A DNA stretch of 64,000 nucleotides, from the NCBI GenBank assembly GCA_004340125.1, contig SLUK01000001.1, positions 434,001-498,000 on the forward strand, written 5' to 3'. Every line of letters begins with the position of its first letter. The first letter of the stretch is position 1. The position numbers and the translations under genes are program-made. The notes beneath the pieces were generated by a model. The model ran no database searches. It was not told the origin of the DNA and was given only the letters and a program-made list of their open reading frames with translations. The stretch is from Harryflintia acetispora (GTDB taxonomy: Bacteria; Bacillota; Clostridia; Oscillospirales; Ruminococcaceae). Below, one piece after another: positions 56,404 through 64,000 of this stretch.

Positions 56404-57141
56404 ATGGAAGGGCCCGAAAGCCTCGGGGGCGGGGTGAAAATTTACGTCAGCCGCGCGCATCGCTTCGGCACCGACGGCTTCCTCCTCTCCGACTTCTGCG
56501 CGGCTGGGAAGGGCGAGGTTGCCGCCGACCTGTGCAGCGGCTGCGGGATCGTGGCGCTGCTCTGGTACCGGAGACGGGAGCGCGCGCCCGCGCGCTGCCA
56601 CTGCGTCGAGGTGCAGCCCGAGGCGGCGGCGCTCCTGGAGCGCTCGGCCGGGGAAAGCGGACTGCAGGGGGAAATCCTGCCCCTCTGCCGGGATTTGCGG
56701 GCGCTCACCCGGGAGGACATCCCCAGCGCCAGCTGCGATCTCGTCAGCTGCAACCCGCCCTACAAGGCGGCGGGGCGGGGGATCGAAAGCGCACGGGAGC
56801 ACGCGCTCAAGGCGCGGCACGAAGCGCTTTGCACCCTGACGGACGTCTGCACCTGCGCGGCGCGGATTTTGAAGGTGGGCGGCAGGCTCTGCCTGTGCCA
56901 GCGGCCCGAGCGGCTGCCGGAGGTCTTCGCCGCCATGCAGGAGGCGGGGATCGAGCCCAAGCGGATGCGCCTGGTGCAAAAGCGGGGCAACACCCCGCCC
57001 TGGCTGGTGCTCATCGAGGGGCGGCGCGGTGGACGGCCTTTTTTAAAGGTCGAGGCCCCGCTGCTCATCCAGGATGGGCAGGGCGGGTTTTCCGCCGAGC
57101 TGCGGCAAATTTACGGATGGGAAGGGAAGATAGATGGGTAA
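56404..57141 (+). CDS. trmN6: tRNA1(Val) A37 N6-methyltransferase-like protein
   Basis: 245-aa class I methyltransferase. HRFGTDGFLLSDFC starts the domain, ADLCSGCGIVALL is the SAM loop, and DLVSCNPPYKA is the NPPY N6-adenine motif near residue 118. In E. coli TrmN6 (YfiC) methylates A37 of tRNA-Val; substrate here by homology. ATG 56404. Its end overlaps rsmI by 8 bp, the same pairing as yazA/yabB-yabC-type loci in Bacillus. Confidence 0.87.
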   Translation: MEGPESLGGGVKIYVSRAHRFGTDGFLLSDFCAAGKGEVAADLCSGCGIVALLWYRRRERAPARCHCVEVQPEAAALLERSAGESGLQGEILPLCRDLRALTREDIPSASCDLVSCNPPYKAAGRGIESAREHALKARHEALCTLTDVCTCAARILKVGGRLCLCQRPERLPEVFAAMQEAGIEPKRMRLVQKRGNTPPWLVLIEGRRGGRPFLKVEAPLLIQDGQGGFSAELRQIYGWEGKIDG

Positions 57142-57970
57142 GCTCTATATCGTGGGCACGCCGATCGGAAATCTCGGGGACCTTTCCCCGCGGGCGGCAG
57201 AGGTGCTGGGGGAGGTGGATTTCATCGCCGCCGAGGACACCCGGGTCAGCCGCAAGCTGCTCAGTCACCTCGGGCTCCACAAGCCGATGGTCAGCTATTA
57301 CGAGCATAACCTGCGCGAGCGGGGGGAGGAAATCCTCTCGAGGCTGCAGGCGGGAGAGAGCTGCGCCATCGTCACCGACGCGGGGATGCCCTGCATTTCC
57401 GACCCGGGCGAGGACCTGGTGCGCCTCTGCGCCGAGCGCGGGATCGGGATGGAGGTGGTCCCGGGGCCGAGCGCCGTCATCGCGGCGCTGGCCGTCAGCG
57501 GCCTGCCCACCGGGCGCTTCTCGTTCGAGGGATTTCTTTCGGTCAAGCGCTCGAGCCGGATGGCGCATCTGGAGGAAATTAAAAACGACCGGCGCACCCT
57601 GATCTTTTACGAGGCGCCGCACAAGCTCTGCGATACATTGGACGATTTGGCGGGGGCGCTCGGGCCGCGCCAAGTCTCGGTGGCCAAGGAGCTGACCAAG
57701 GTCCATGAGACGGTGCTGCGCACCACCCTCGACGAGGCCGCCCGCTACTACCGCGAGCATCCGCCGAAGGGGGAGTATGTGCTGGTGATCGAGGGGGCGA
57801 AGCCCGCAAAAGAGGAAGAGGGGGCTCTCTCCTTTGAAGAGGCGGTAAAGATGGTCCGAAAGCTGTCCGCCTCGGGCAAGGCGATGAGCGAGGCCTGCCG
57901 CGAGGTGGCCTCCCTGAGCGGGCACAAAAAGGGCGAGCTCTACAAGGCCGCCCTGCAAACAGAGGAATAG
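57134..57970 (+). CDS. rsmI: 16S rRNA (cytidine-1402 2'-O) methyltransferase RsmI
   Basis: 278 aa, tetrapyrrole-methylase fold. LYIVGTPIGNLGDLSPRA starts it, AAEDTRVSRKLLSHL follows, IVTDAGMPCISDPGE and VVPGPSAVIAALAVSGLP form the SAM pocket. It methylates C1402 near the P site of 16S rRNA. Overlaps the end of trmN6; GGAAGG site inside that gene. Confidence 0.94.
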   Translation: MGKLYIVGTPIGNLGDLSPRAAEVLGEVDFIAAEDTRVSRKLLSHLGLHKPMVSYYEHNLRERGEEILSRLQAGESCAIVTDAGMPCISDPGEDLVRLCAERGIGMEVVPGPSAVIAALAVSGLPTGRFSFEGFLSVKRSSRMAHLEEIKNDRRTLIFYEAPHKLCDTLDDLAGALGPRQVSVAKELTKVHETVLRTTLDEAARYYREHPPKGEYVLVIEGAKPAKEEEGALSFEEAVKMVRKLSASGKAMSEACREVASLSGHKKGELYKAALQTEE

Positions 57971-57982
57971 AAGCGCAATCAA

Positions 57983-58010
57983 GGCGCCCCGGGAGAGCTC
58001 CCGGGGCGCC
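57983..58010 (+). terminator. Strong hairpin after rsmI, possible terminator
   Basis: GGCGCCCCGGGAG pairs with CTCCCGGGGCGCC, a 13-bp perfect stem with a two- to three-base loop. No T-run follows, so its role as an intrinsic terminator is uncertain. Confidence 0.45.
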
Positions 58011-58073
58011 GCTGGCATGAAAGGGCCTGTTTTCCCATAGAATGGAGCATGGACAAAGTGGGGAGGGCGTTTC

Positions 58074-59075
58074 ATGCAGACGGGCTATTTCTTCCTGGTG
58101 GTGCTGGTGGTGGGGGTAATCTTCGTCAACGGCTGGACCGATGCGCCCAACTCGATCACCTCGATCGTCTGCACCGGGGTGCTCCCCTTCCGCAGGGCGG
58201 CTCTTCTCGCGGCGGGATGCAACCTGTGCGGGCTGCTGCTGAGCTGGCTCTTGGCGCCCAAGGTGACCAACACCATCCGCGAGATGGCGGACTTTTCACA
58301 GACGGACCCTTTTTCGGCCCTGAGCGCCCTGTGCGCGGCGATGGCGGCGGTCATCCTCTTCGCGGTGGCTGCCTGGATATTCGGGATTCCCACCAGCGAG
58401 AGCCATGCGCTGCTGGCCGCCCTGTCGGGCGCCGCCGCCGCGCTGGGCGGCAGGGCGGCGATCAGCGAGGGGGCCTGGGGCAAGGTGCTGTGGGGACTGC
58501 TGCTCTCCTCGGCCGGGGGGCTGGTGCTGGGCTTTTTGGTGTGCGGCCCCTGTGCGCGGCTGCTGAAGCGGGGCGGACACCGTGGGGCGCGGCGGATACA
58601 GCTCTTTTGCTCGGTGCTCCTCTCCCTTATGCACGGCGCGCAGGACGGGCTCAAATTCGTGGGTGTGCTGCTGGTGGCCGACTCCTTCCTGCTGGGCGCT
58701 CCGGCAAGCAGCGAGGTGGACCTCTCGGGGAGCCTCGGCGCTGTGCTGCTCTGTGGGGTGGTCATGTCGGTCGGGACCCTGGTGGGCGGGAGGCGGATCA
58801 TCGAGGCGGTGGGCGAGCAGATGGTTTCGCTCGGGGAGCGCAGCGGGAGTGCAAGCGACCTTGCCGCCGCGCTGCTGCTGCTCGGCGCGACCGCCACCGG
58901 CATACCGATGAGCACCACCCACACCAAGACCTGCGCGGTGATGGGCGCGGGGCTGCGCTGCGGCGAAACGGTGCACCTGAGAGTGATGGGACGGATGGCG
59001 CTCGCCTGGGGGATCACCTTCCCCGTCTGCGGGCTGATCGGATGGCTCATTACCCGGCTGGTGGTCGGGGCATAA
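58074..59075 (+). CDS. pit: PiT-family inorganic phosphate transporter
   Basis: 333-aa membrane protein with about ten helices. Two inverted PD001131-type signatures are visible: VIFVNGWTDAPNSITSIV at the start and SLMHGAQDGLKFVGVLLV near residue 185. FGIPTSESHALLAALSGAA and TGIPMSTTHTKTCAVMGAG are the paired STSxxH-like helices. Takes up phosphate with H+ or Na+. The usual PhoU-like partner (DUF47) is not adjacent. Confidence 0.9.
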   Translation: MQTGYFFLVVLVVGVIFVNGWTDAPNSITSIVCTGVLPFRRAALLAAGCNLCGLLLSWLLAPKVTNTIREMADFSQTDPFSALSALCAAMAAVILFAVAAWIFGIPTSESHALLAALSGAAAALGGRAAISEGAWGKVLWGLLLSSAGGLVLGFLVCGPCARLLKRGGHRGARRIQLFCSVLLSLMHGAQDGLKFVGVLLVADSFLLGAPASSEVDLSGSLGAVLLCGVVMSVGTLVGGRRIIEAVGEQMVSLGERSGSASDLAAALLLLGATATGIPMSTTHTKTCAVMGAGLRCGETVHLRVMGRMALAWGITFPVCGLIGWLITRLVVGA

Positions 59076-59114
59076 AAAGTCCTGCGCACTCAAACGGGTG
59101 CGCAGGACTTTTTA
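59074..59114 (+). terminator. Bidirectional terminator between pit and trkA
   Basis: AAAAAGTCCTGCGCAC pairs with GTGCGCAGGACTTTTT, a 16-bp stem with an eight-base loop. It overlaps the pit stop codon. Confidence 0.85.
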
Positions 59115-59117
59115 AAT

Positions 59118-59780
59118 CTATTGGGTGAGCTGCAGGATTTTCCCGATGTCGTGGAGCACCTCGGTCTTGGAGATGACCACCACCTTGTCCCCGGCTAAAA
59201 TCTGGGTGTTGCCGCGGGGGATGATCAGCTTGTTATCCCGGGTGATCGAGACCACGATCGAATCCACCGGCATGGACAGCTCGCTGAGACGGATCCCGTT
59301 GAGCTTAAAGTCGGGCGGGATCGACAGCTCGCTCAGCGACGCCTCGCCGCGGTTGATGGCGGCCAACTGCTTGATGGCCGAGATGTCGATCTCCCGCTCG
59401 AGCAGCCGCACGATGTTGTCGGTGCTGGAGATCGGGATGTCCACCCCGAGCTGCTGCATCACCTTGGCGTTTTTGGGGTTGTTGACCCGCGCCACCGTGC
59501 GGCGCACCCCGAACTTTTTCTTGGCCAGCTGGCAGATGATCAGGTTGTTTTCGTCCTTCCCGGTCACCCCGACCAGGGCGTCGGCCCCTTCGATCCCGGC
59601 CGAGCGCAGCACCTCGATGAGCGAGCCGTCGCCGCAGATGATGGGGATATCCAGGTTGTTGGCCAGCATGACGCACTGGTCCTTGTTGATTTCGATGACG
59701 TGGGGGTCGTGCCCGTGGGAGAGCAGCGTCTGCGCGAGGTAGTAGCCCACCTTTCCGCCCCCGACGATGATGACTTTCAT
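59118..59780 (-). CDS. trkA: TrkA/KtrA-type RCK potassium-transport regulator, second gene
   Basis: 220 aa. The N-terminal RCK_N Rossmann domain (MKVIIVGGGKVGYYLAQTLL) binds nucleotide; GDGSLIEVLRSAGIEGADALVGVTGKDENN is the family core; RCK_C follows from about residue 140. It gates a TrkH/KtrB-type K+ channel, which is not in the window. AGAGGG before the ATG. It sits 19 bp after the paralogue at 59800. Confidence 0.9.
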   Translation of the reverse strand: MKVIIVGGGKVGYYLAQTLLSHGHDPHVIEINKDQCVMLANNLDIPIICGDGSLIEVLRSAGIEGADALVGVTGKDENNLIICQLAKKKFGVRRTVARVNNPKNAKVMQQLGVDIPISSTDNIVRLLEREIDISAIKQLAAINRGEASLSELSIPPDFKLNGIRLSELSMPVDSIVVSITRDNKLIIPRGNTQILAGDKVVVISKTEVLHDIGKILQLTQ

Positions 59781-59799
59781 AGTGTGATTCCCTCTCCGC

Positions 59800-60420
59800 T
59801 CAATCCACGAGCTTGGTGTAGATCAGCCGGTCCTTGGCCGCCAGACGCACCCGTCCGTCCCGGGCGAAATCCAGGCTGCCGTCCTCATGCAGCACGCCGA
59901 GGAGCATCTCCCCCTTCGGCACCGGCAGCTCGCTAAGCATATCCCCCGCGTATTTCAGCGGCAGGGGGACGGTATCGAAGGCGACCACCGACGAGTCGAA
60001 GGTCAGCTGCTTGGTCTCGTCGGTGTCGATGAGCATGGAGTAGACCGCTTCGACGGTGATGTTGGTCGGGCAGATGGTCTTGAGCCCGAAGTGGGAGAAA
60101 ACATCCTTGCGCTGCGGGTCGTAGATGCGCGCGAGCACCCGGGGCACATGGAAAATCTCCTTGGCCACCTGGGAGACCATGATGTTGACGTTGTCGTCCC
60201 GCGTCACGGCGGCCAGGGCGTCGCACCCCTGGATTCCGGCGCGCTTTAATACGTCCTGGTCGATGGGGATCCCCTGGACCGTGAAGCCGGCAAAGTCGTT
60301 GTCGAGCAGATCGAAGCTCTCCGGGTTGCGGTCCACGATGGCAACGTCGTGACCGAGCTGGCTGAGCAGATTGGCCAGATGGGACCCCACCTTGCCGCAG
60401 CCGATGATCAGTATATTCAT
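59800..60420 (-). CDS. trkA: TrkA/KtrA-type RCK potassium-transport regulator, first gene
   Basis: 206 aa. MNILIIGCGKVGSHLANLLS begins the Rossmann domain, and the core has the acidic IVDRNPESFDLLD ribose-binding segment. The RCK_C part has FDTVPLPLKYAGDMLSELPV. ATG 60420 is chosen because it begins at the family start and has GGGGG upstream. Two tandem RCK genes suggest a heteromeric or double-length TrkA-like regulator. Confidence 0.88.
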   Translation of the reverse strand: MNILIIGCGKVGSHLANLLSQLGHDVAIVDRNPESFDLLDNDFAGFTVQGIPIDQDVLKRAGIQGCDALAAVTRDDNVNIMVSQVAKEIFHVPRVLARIYDPQRKDVFSHFGLKTICPTNITVEAVYSMLIDTDETKQLTFDSSVVAFDTVPLPLKYAGDMLSELPVPKGEMLLGVLHEDGSLDFARDGRVRLAAKDRLIYTKLVD

Positions 60421-60579
60421 TCCATGACCCCCAACAATTAGGTTCATTGCGTAAAAAATATTATACCCGCTTTTCCATGAAAAAGCAATTGCCGGGGTGC
60501 TTCTTTCATCCCGCTCACAGGACGCCGCGGCAGGAATGGGGGAGCCCGTCCGGGGGCGCAGAGAACGAAGACAACTTTT

Positions 60580-60595
60580 TACCAATATACTGGTA
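60580..60595 (+). promoter_or_regulatory. Candidate operator before feoAB
   Basis: TACCAATATACTGGTA is a near-perfect inverted repeat (TACCA/TGGTA arms) 46 bases before feoA. It may be a metalloregulator site, but does not clearly match the Fur or DtxR consensus. No strong promoter could be assigned in 60421-60641. Confidence 0.35.
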
Positions 60596-60641
60596 GCAAG
60601 GAGCATCCATAAAAATGCAAAAAAGAAAGGGAGATTCACCT

Positions 60642-60899
60642 ATGGATAAGCAAATCAGCCTCAGCGAGCTTGATATAGACCACAGCGCCAAGGTGCAGGC
60701 GCTGGATTTTGACGGAAACGAGCGGCGCAGGATGCTGGACCTCGGACTGCGCGAGGGCAGCGTCATCAAGCCGGTGCTCAGCAGTCCCTCGGGCAACCCG
60801 ACCGCCTACCAGGTGTGCGGCGCAATCATCGCTTTGCGCAGCTGCGACAGCATGCGGATCAGCGTTTCCCCCCTCGCCGCGCAGGGAGGTGCCATCTAG
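60642..60899 (+). CDS. feoA: Ferrous iron transport protein A
   Basis: 85-aa SH3-like protein (MDKQISLSELDIDHSAKVQA, RRMLDLGLREGSVIKPVL). It supports FeoB, its direct neighbour. ATG 60642 follows AAAGGGAG; an upstream ATG at 60615 has no site. One base separates it from feoB. Confidence 0.9.
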   Translation: MDKQISLSELDIDHSAKVQALDFDGNERRRMLDLGLREGSVIKPVLSSPSGNPTAYQVCGAIIALRSCDSMRISVSPLAAQGGAI

Positions 60900-60900
60900 C

Positions 60901-63012
60901 ATGGCCCTTCTGCACAGCGCACCGCAAAGCGTTCCGCCGATACATAGCACGGCCCCGGGCGGCTATACCGTCGCCCTGATGGGGAACCCGAACGTCGGGA
61001 AGTCCACCGTCTTCAACTTCCTGACGGGAATGCATCAGCACACCGGCAACTGGCCGGGTAAAACGGTGGCGGTCGCCAGCGGCGAGTACCTCTATGGGGA
61101 CAGGCAATACACCGTGATCGACCTGCCGGGGACCTACTCGCTCTCGGCAAACTCGCCGGAGGAAGAGATCGCACGGGATTACCTGTGTTTTGAGCATCCG
61201 GATGTGACCATCGTGGTGGCGGACGCCACCTCCCTGCTGCGCAACCTGAACCTCCTGCTGCAGACGCTGGAGATCACCGGGAACGTGGTGCTCTGCGTCA
61301 ACCTGATGGACGAGGCGAAGCGCAAGGGGATCACGGTGGATGTTAAGGCGCTGGAAAAGCGCTTGGGGATCCCGGTGGTGGCTGCTTCGGCGGCGCAGGG
61401 CGAGGGGATGAAGGAGCTGATGGAGGCGGTAGGGCGCGCCTGCGACGAACCGGCGAGCCCGGATATCGCGCCGGTCGGCTACGGCCCGGTGCTGGAGAAC
61501 GCGCTGGACACCGTCAAAGAGAGCCTGCCCTTCATGGGCGAGCGGGAAAAGCGGTTCGCGGCGCTGCAGCTGCTCTGCGCACAGGAGGAGCTGGCGCTGC
61601 GCTTCGTGCGGGAAAATGGGGTGGAACCTTCCGGCCAGAACCTCGACTCCTCGCTCGGCCACGCTTGGCATATCCTGCGCCTGTCCGGCGTACGCCCCGA
61701 ACGGATCGAGGACCTGGTCGTCAAGAAGATCGGCACCCGGGCTCAGGAAATCTATGAGGAGACGGTGCGCACCTTCTGCAGCCGCCGCTCGTCGCGGGAC
61801 TTAAAGCTCGACCGGGTGCTCACCTCCAAGCGCTACGGCATCCCGATCATGCTGCTGCTCCTGTGCGCGGTGTTCTGGCTGACCATCACCGGGGCGAACT
61901 ACCCGAGCGCGGCGCTCTCCACCCTGCTGTTCGGGTTGGGGGACGTCATGGGCGGATGGTTGAGCGCCGCGGGCGCGCCGCAGTGGCTCCACGGCTTTTT
62001 GATCATGGGGGTCTGGCGCACCGTGGCCTGGGTCGTGTCGGTTATGCTGCCCCCGATGGCGATCTTCTTTCCGTTGTTCACCCTGCTCGAGGATTTGGGG
62101 TATCTACCGAGGGTCGCCTTCAATATGGATAACGCCTTCTACCGCTGCGGGGCCTGCGGCAAGCAGGCGCTGACCATGTGTATGGGCTTTGGCTGCAACG
62201 CGGCCGGAGTGATCGGCTGCCGGATCATCTCCTCTCCCCGCGAGCGGCTGATCGCGATCCTGACCAACAATTTTGTCCCCTGTAACGGACGTTTTCCGAC
62301 CCTTATTGCAATTATCACCATGTTCTTTTGCGGGACGCTGGTGGCCCCGCTCGATTCGGTCCTCTCGGCGCTGCTACTCACCGGTGTGATCCTCTTCGGC
62401 GTGGCGATGACCCTGCTGGTGAGCAAGCTCCTTTCCAAGACGGTGCTCAAGGGCCTACCCTCCTCCTTCACGCTCGAGCTGCCGCCCTACCGCAAGCCGC
62501 AGGTGCTCAAGGTGGTAGTGCGCTCCATCTTTGATCGGACCCTCTTCGTGCTCGGGCGGGCGGTGGCGGTCGCCATTCCCGCGGGAGCGCTGATCTGGCT
62601 GATGGCCAACGTTATGGTCGGCGATGTGAGTGTGCTCAGCCTCTGCGCCGGATTTTTGGACCCCTTCGCTCAACTGCTGGGGATGGACGGCGTTATCCTG
62701 CTGGCCTTCATTCTGGGGCTGCCGGCCAACGAGATCGTGGTGCCGATCATCATTATGAGCTACATGGCGACCGGACATATGATCGAGATGGAAAATCTCA
62801 GCGCGCTGCGCGCCCTGCTGGTGGATCACGGCTGGACTTGGGTGACGGCCTGCTGCGTCATGCTCTTTTCGCTGGTACATTTCCCCTGTGCGACCACCAT
62901 GCTGACCATCAAAAAGGAGACGGGGAGCCTCAAATGGACCGCGCTTGGATTCTTGATTCCAACGGTGCTGGGGATGATGATCTGCGCGGCGTTCAATCTG
63001 ATTTTTGGATGA
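60901..63012 (+). CDS. feoB: Ferrous iron transport protein B
   Basis: 703-aa Fe2+ transporter with an N-terminal G protein. GNPNVGKST (G1) is at residues 28-36, DLPGTYSL is G3 and NLMDEAK is G4. The membrane part (about ten helices from residue 310) has the two Gate signatures, including CMGFGCNAAGVIGCRII. FeoC is absent. GGGAGG before the ATG at 60901. Iron uptake in an anaerobe. Confidence 0.95.
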   Translation: MALLHSAPQSVPPIHSTAPGGYTVALMGNPNVGKSTVFNFLTGMHQHTGNWPGKTVAVASGEYLYGDRQYTVIDLPGTYSLSANSPEEEIARDYLCFEHPDVTIVVADATSLLRNLNLLLQTLEITGNVVLCVNLMDEAKRKGITVDVKALEKRLGIPVVAASAAQGEGMKELMEAVGRACDEPASPDIAPVGYGPVLENALDTVKESLPFMGEREKRFAALQLLCAQEELALRFVRENGVEPSGQNLDSSLGHAWHILRLSGVRPERIEDLVVKKIGTRAQEIYEETVRTFCSRRSSRDLKLDRVLTSKRYGIPIMLLLLCAVFWLTITGANYPSAALSTLLFGLGDVMGGWLSAAGAPQWLHGFLIMGVWRTVAWVVSVMLPPMAIFFPLFTLLEDLGYLPRVAFNMDNAFYRCGACGKQALTMCMGFGCNAAGVIGCRIISSPRERLIAILTNNFVPCNGRFPTLIAIITMFFCGTLVAPLDSVLSALLLTGVILFGVAMTLLVSKLLSKTVLKGLPSSFTLELPPYRKPQVLKVVVRSIFDRTLFVLGRAVAVAIPAGALIWLMANVMVGDVSVLSLCAGFLDPFAQLLGMDGVILLAFILGLPANEIVVPIIIMSYMATGHMIEMENLSALRALLVDHGWTWVTACCVMLFSLVHFPCATTMLTIKKETGSLKWTALGFLIPTVLGMMICAAFNLIFG

Positions 63013-63083
63013 TGAAATTTGTAGGAAATTTGAAGTTGTCTGTTTGAGGGACGAAAAAGTCTAAGTCAAATTACAAATAAGGC

Positions 63084-63122
63084 AAGAGCCCCGGATGGTC
63101 ATATTGACCATCCGGGGCTCTT
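63084..63122 (+). terminator. Hairpin terminator after feoB
   Basis: An 18-bp stem (AAGAGCCCCGGATGGTCA and its complement) with a TAT loop, 72 bases after feoB. No long T-run follows (TTGGACATTGG). Confidence 0.65.
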
Positions 63123-63171
63123 GGACATTGGTTAGAAAGTCTAATTTCCCCAAATGAAGTCGACAATTTTC

Positions 63172-63208
63172 GTCAATATATTGACTGTATTTTCCAATGT
63201 GGTATAGT
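63172..63208 (+). promoter_or_regulatory. Promoter and overlapping palindrome of the repeat-protein gene
   Basis: TTGACT at 63181-63186 and TATAGT at 63203-63208, 16 bases apart. The perfect 14-bp palindrome GTCAATATATTGAC (63172-63185) covers the -35 box and is a likely repressor site. About 40 bases before the start codon. Confidence 0.65.
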
Positions 63209-63245
63209 AAAGGGGAGGATAAGACAAAGAACTGAGGTGTGCTTT

Positions 63246-64000
63246 ATGTGTTTAAAAGGAAAGGTCAGCTTGCGGATCGTCAGCATGATTCTTTTTATGG
63301 CCGTTGTTTTGACGGGGCTGCCGTTTAGCGGGCCCTTTAGCGTGGTCGCCTATGGAGCCTCGAGTACGATGGGGGAGTCCGATTACCCTATGGAGACGAC
63401 AGTAACGCTTGACGGAAGGCCAGCATCTGGCGTAGAGGTGGAATTACACGCAACCGAATGGTGGAATTATAGCGAATCCGCAGTGACAAACGCTCAAGGT
63501 AAGGCATCATTTGGAAGAAAACCTTCTTTGGACTCTGGAAAATATTACTTCAAAGTTGCCAAAACTGATAAGCATTCGGCATATGATGGAAAAGATAAGG
63601 CATTTTCACTTCCAGGAACAGTGCCCACAATAGAATTGACGCAGGGGTATACTGTAGAGACAACGGTCACGCTCGACGGAAGGCCGATGCCTGATGTGTG
63701 GGTGAAGCTATATACGATTGACGCCAAAGACGATATAAGTTACGTAGAGCAGGTGAAGACAGATACCCAGGGAAAAATTTCATTTGGAAGACAACCTTCT
63801 CTAGTAGGGAAAAAATATTATTTTTTTATCCCTCAAACCACCTCTGAATACTCGGAATATGATGGAAAGGATAAAGCCTTTTCGCTCCCTGGAAAAGTGC
63901 CAACCATTGAACTGGATAAGGGCTGTGCTATAACGGCGACGGTCACAGTGGACGGCATACCGCGTTCAGATGTTAAAGTAATTTTGAAGTATAATTACGA
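63246..64000 (+). CDS. Secreted tandem-repeat protein, Ig/transthyretin-like (partial)
   Basis: The window ends inside this gene; the first 251 residues are visible. A signal peptide (residues 1 to about 36, core VSMILFMAVVLTGLPFSGPF) precedes repeats of about 90 residues. Repeat 1 has ETTVTLDGRPASGVEVELHA and then YDGKDKAFSLPGTVPTIEL; repeat 2 has ETTVTLDGRPMPDVWVKLY and the same YDGKDKAFSLPG ending; a third copy begins near residue 235. The repeat pattern (TLDGRP-V--N-GKASFG) is like CNA-B/prealbumin-type surface modules. The base composition is clearly AT-richer than the rest of the window. ATG after GAGGTG. Probably a surface adhesin or matrix protein. Confidence 0.75.
   Translation, partial: MCLKGKVSLRIVSMILFMAVVLTGLPFSGPFSVVAYGASSTMGESDYPMETTVTLDGRPASGVEVELHATEWWNYSESAVTNAQGKASFGRKPSLDSGKYYFKVAKTDKHSAYDGKDKAFSLPGTVPTIELTQGYTVETTVTLDGRPMPDVWVKLYTIDAKDDISYVEQVKTDTQGKISFGRQPSLVGKKYYFFIPQTTSEYSEYDGKDKAFSLPGKVPTIELDKGCAITATVTVDGIPRSDVKVILKYNY

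Noticed and set aside
1..64000. tRNA, rRNA, transposase or prophage genes
   Set aside because: None could be recognised on either strand by eye; a covariance or profile search could still find a missed tRNA.

Overview
The window comes from a GC-rich, Gram-positive, endospore-forming anaerobe of the Clostridia, most likely in or near the Oscillospiraceae/Ruminococcaceae. The evidence is the spore genes (sipL, spoIVA, yabP, yabQ), the clostridial S10-spc-alpha gene order, the zinc-type S14, a type-3 prolyl-tRNA synthetase, two RCK/TrkA proteins, a FeoAB iron transporter, a Na+-pump decarboxylase beta subunit and many TTG starts behind strong AGGAGG sites. This placement is an inference from gene content. 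I see no rRNA, tRNA, CRISPR array or transposase.

Layout. 1-3296: ilvB-ilvN-ilvC with its own promoter and terminator. 3299-4461: a 1.16-kb cassette of small DNA-binding proteins between two long inverted repeats. 4555-9056: an M29 aminopeptidase, then sipL-spoIVA (spore coat basement layer). 9062-14446: a further copy of the dispersed repeat, a GT2 glycosyltransferase, a GT4 glycosyltransferase with a flippase-like membrane protein behind a palindromic operator, a secreted trypsin-like protease and L-lactate dehydrogenase. 14448-22210: two MFS transporters, YigZ, ribosomal protein L31, a phosphohexomutase, ComM and a Dabb protein.

22252-38421 is the S10-spc-alpha ribosomal superoperon: rpsJ, rplC-D-W-B, rpsS, rplV, rpsC, rplP, rpmC, rpsQ, rplN-X-E, rpsN, rpsH, rplF-R, rpsE, rpmD, rplO, secY, adk, map, a KOW protein, infA, rpmJ, rpsM-K-D, rpoA, rplQ. 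It is unusual in having a 305-bp repeat-bearing gap between rplW and rplB. 38489-40559 is the rqcP-yabP-yabQ-divIC-yabR block, joining ribosome quality control, sporulation and division as in Bacillus.

40997-49202 is catabolic: an amidohydrolase, a lone class I fumarase alpha subunit, long-form HPF, an unknown exported protein, and then the most distinctive locus in the window, four consecutive divergent DeoC-type aldolase genes followed by an FGGY sugar kinase. 49211-63122 holds a GH13 amylase, aroK-aroE, acyl carrier protein, a Na+-translocating decarboxylase beta subunit with an odd gamma-like partner, proS, a lipoprotein, trmN6-rsmI, a PiT phosphate transporter, two TrkA proteins and feoAB. 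The window ends inside a lower-GC secreted protein built of about 90-residue tandem repeats.

The strongest candidate for an undescribed system is the aldolase array plus kinase (44869-49154). The inverted-repeat cassette (3299-4461) is second. All positions were read by eye; alignments and folding were not computed.
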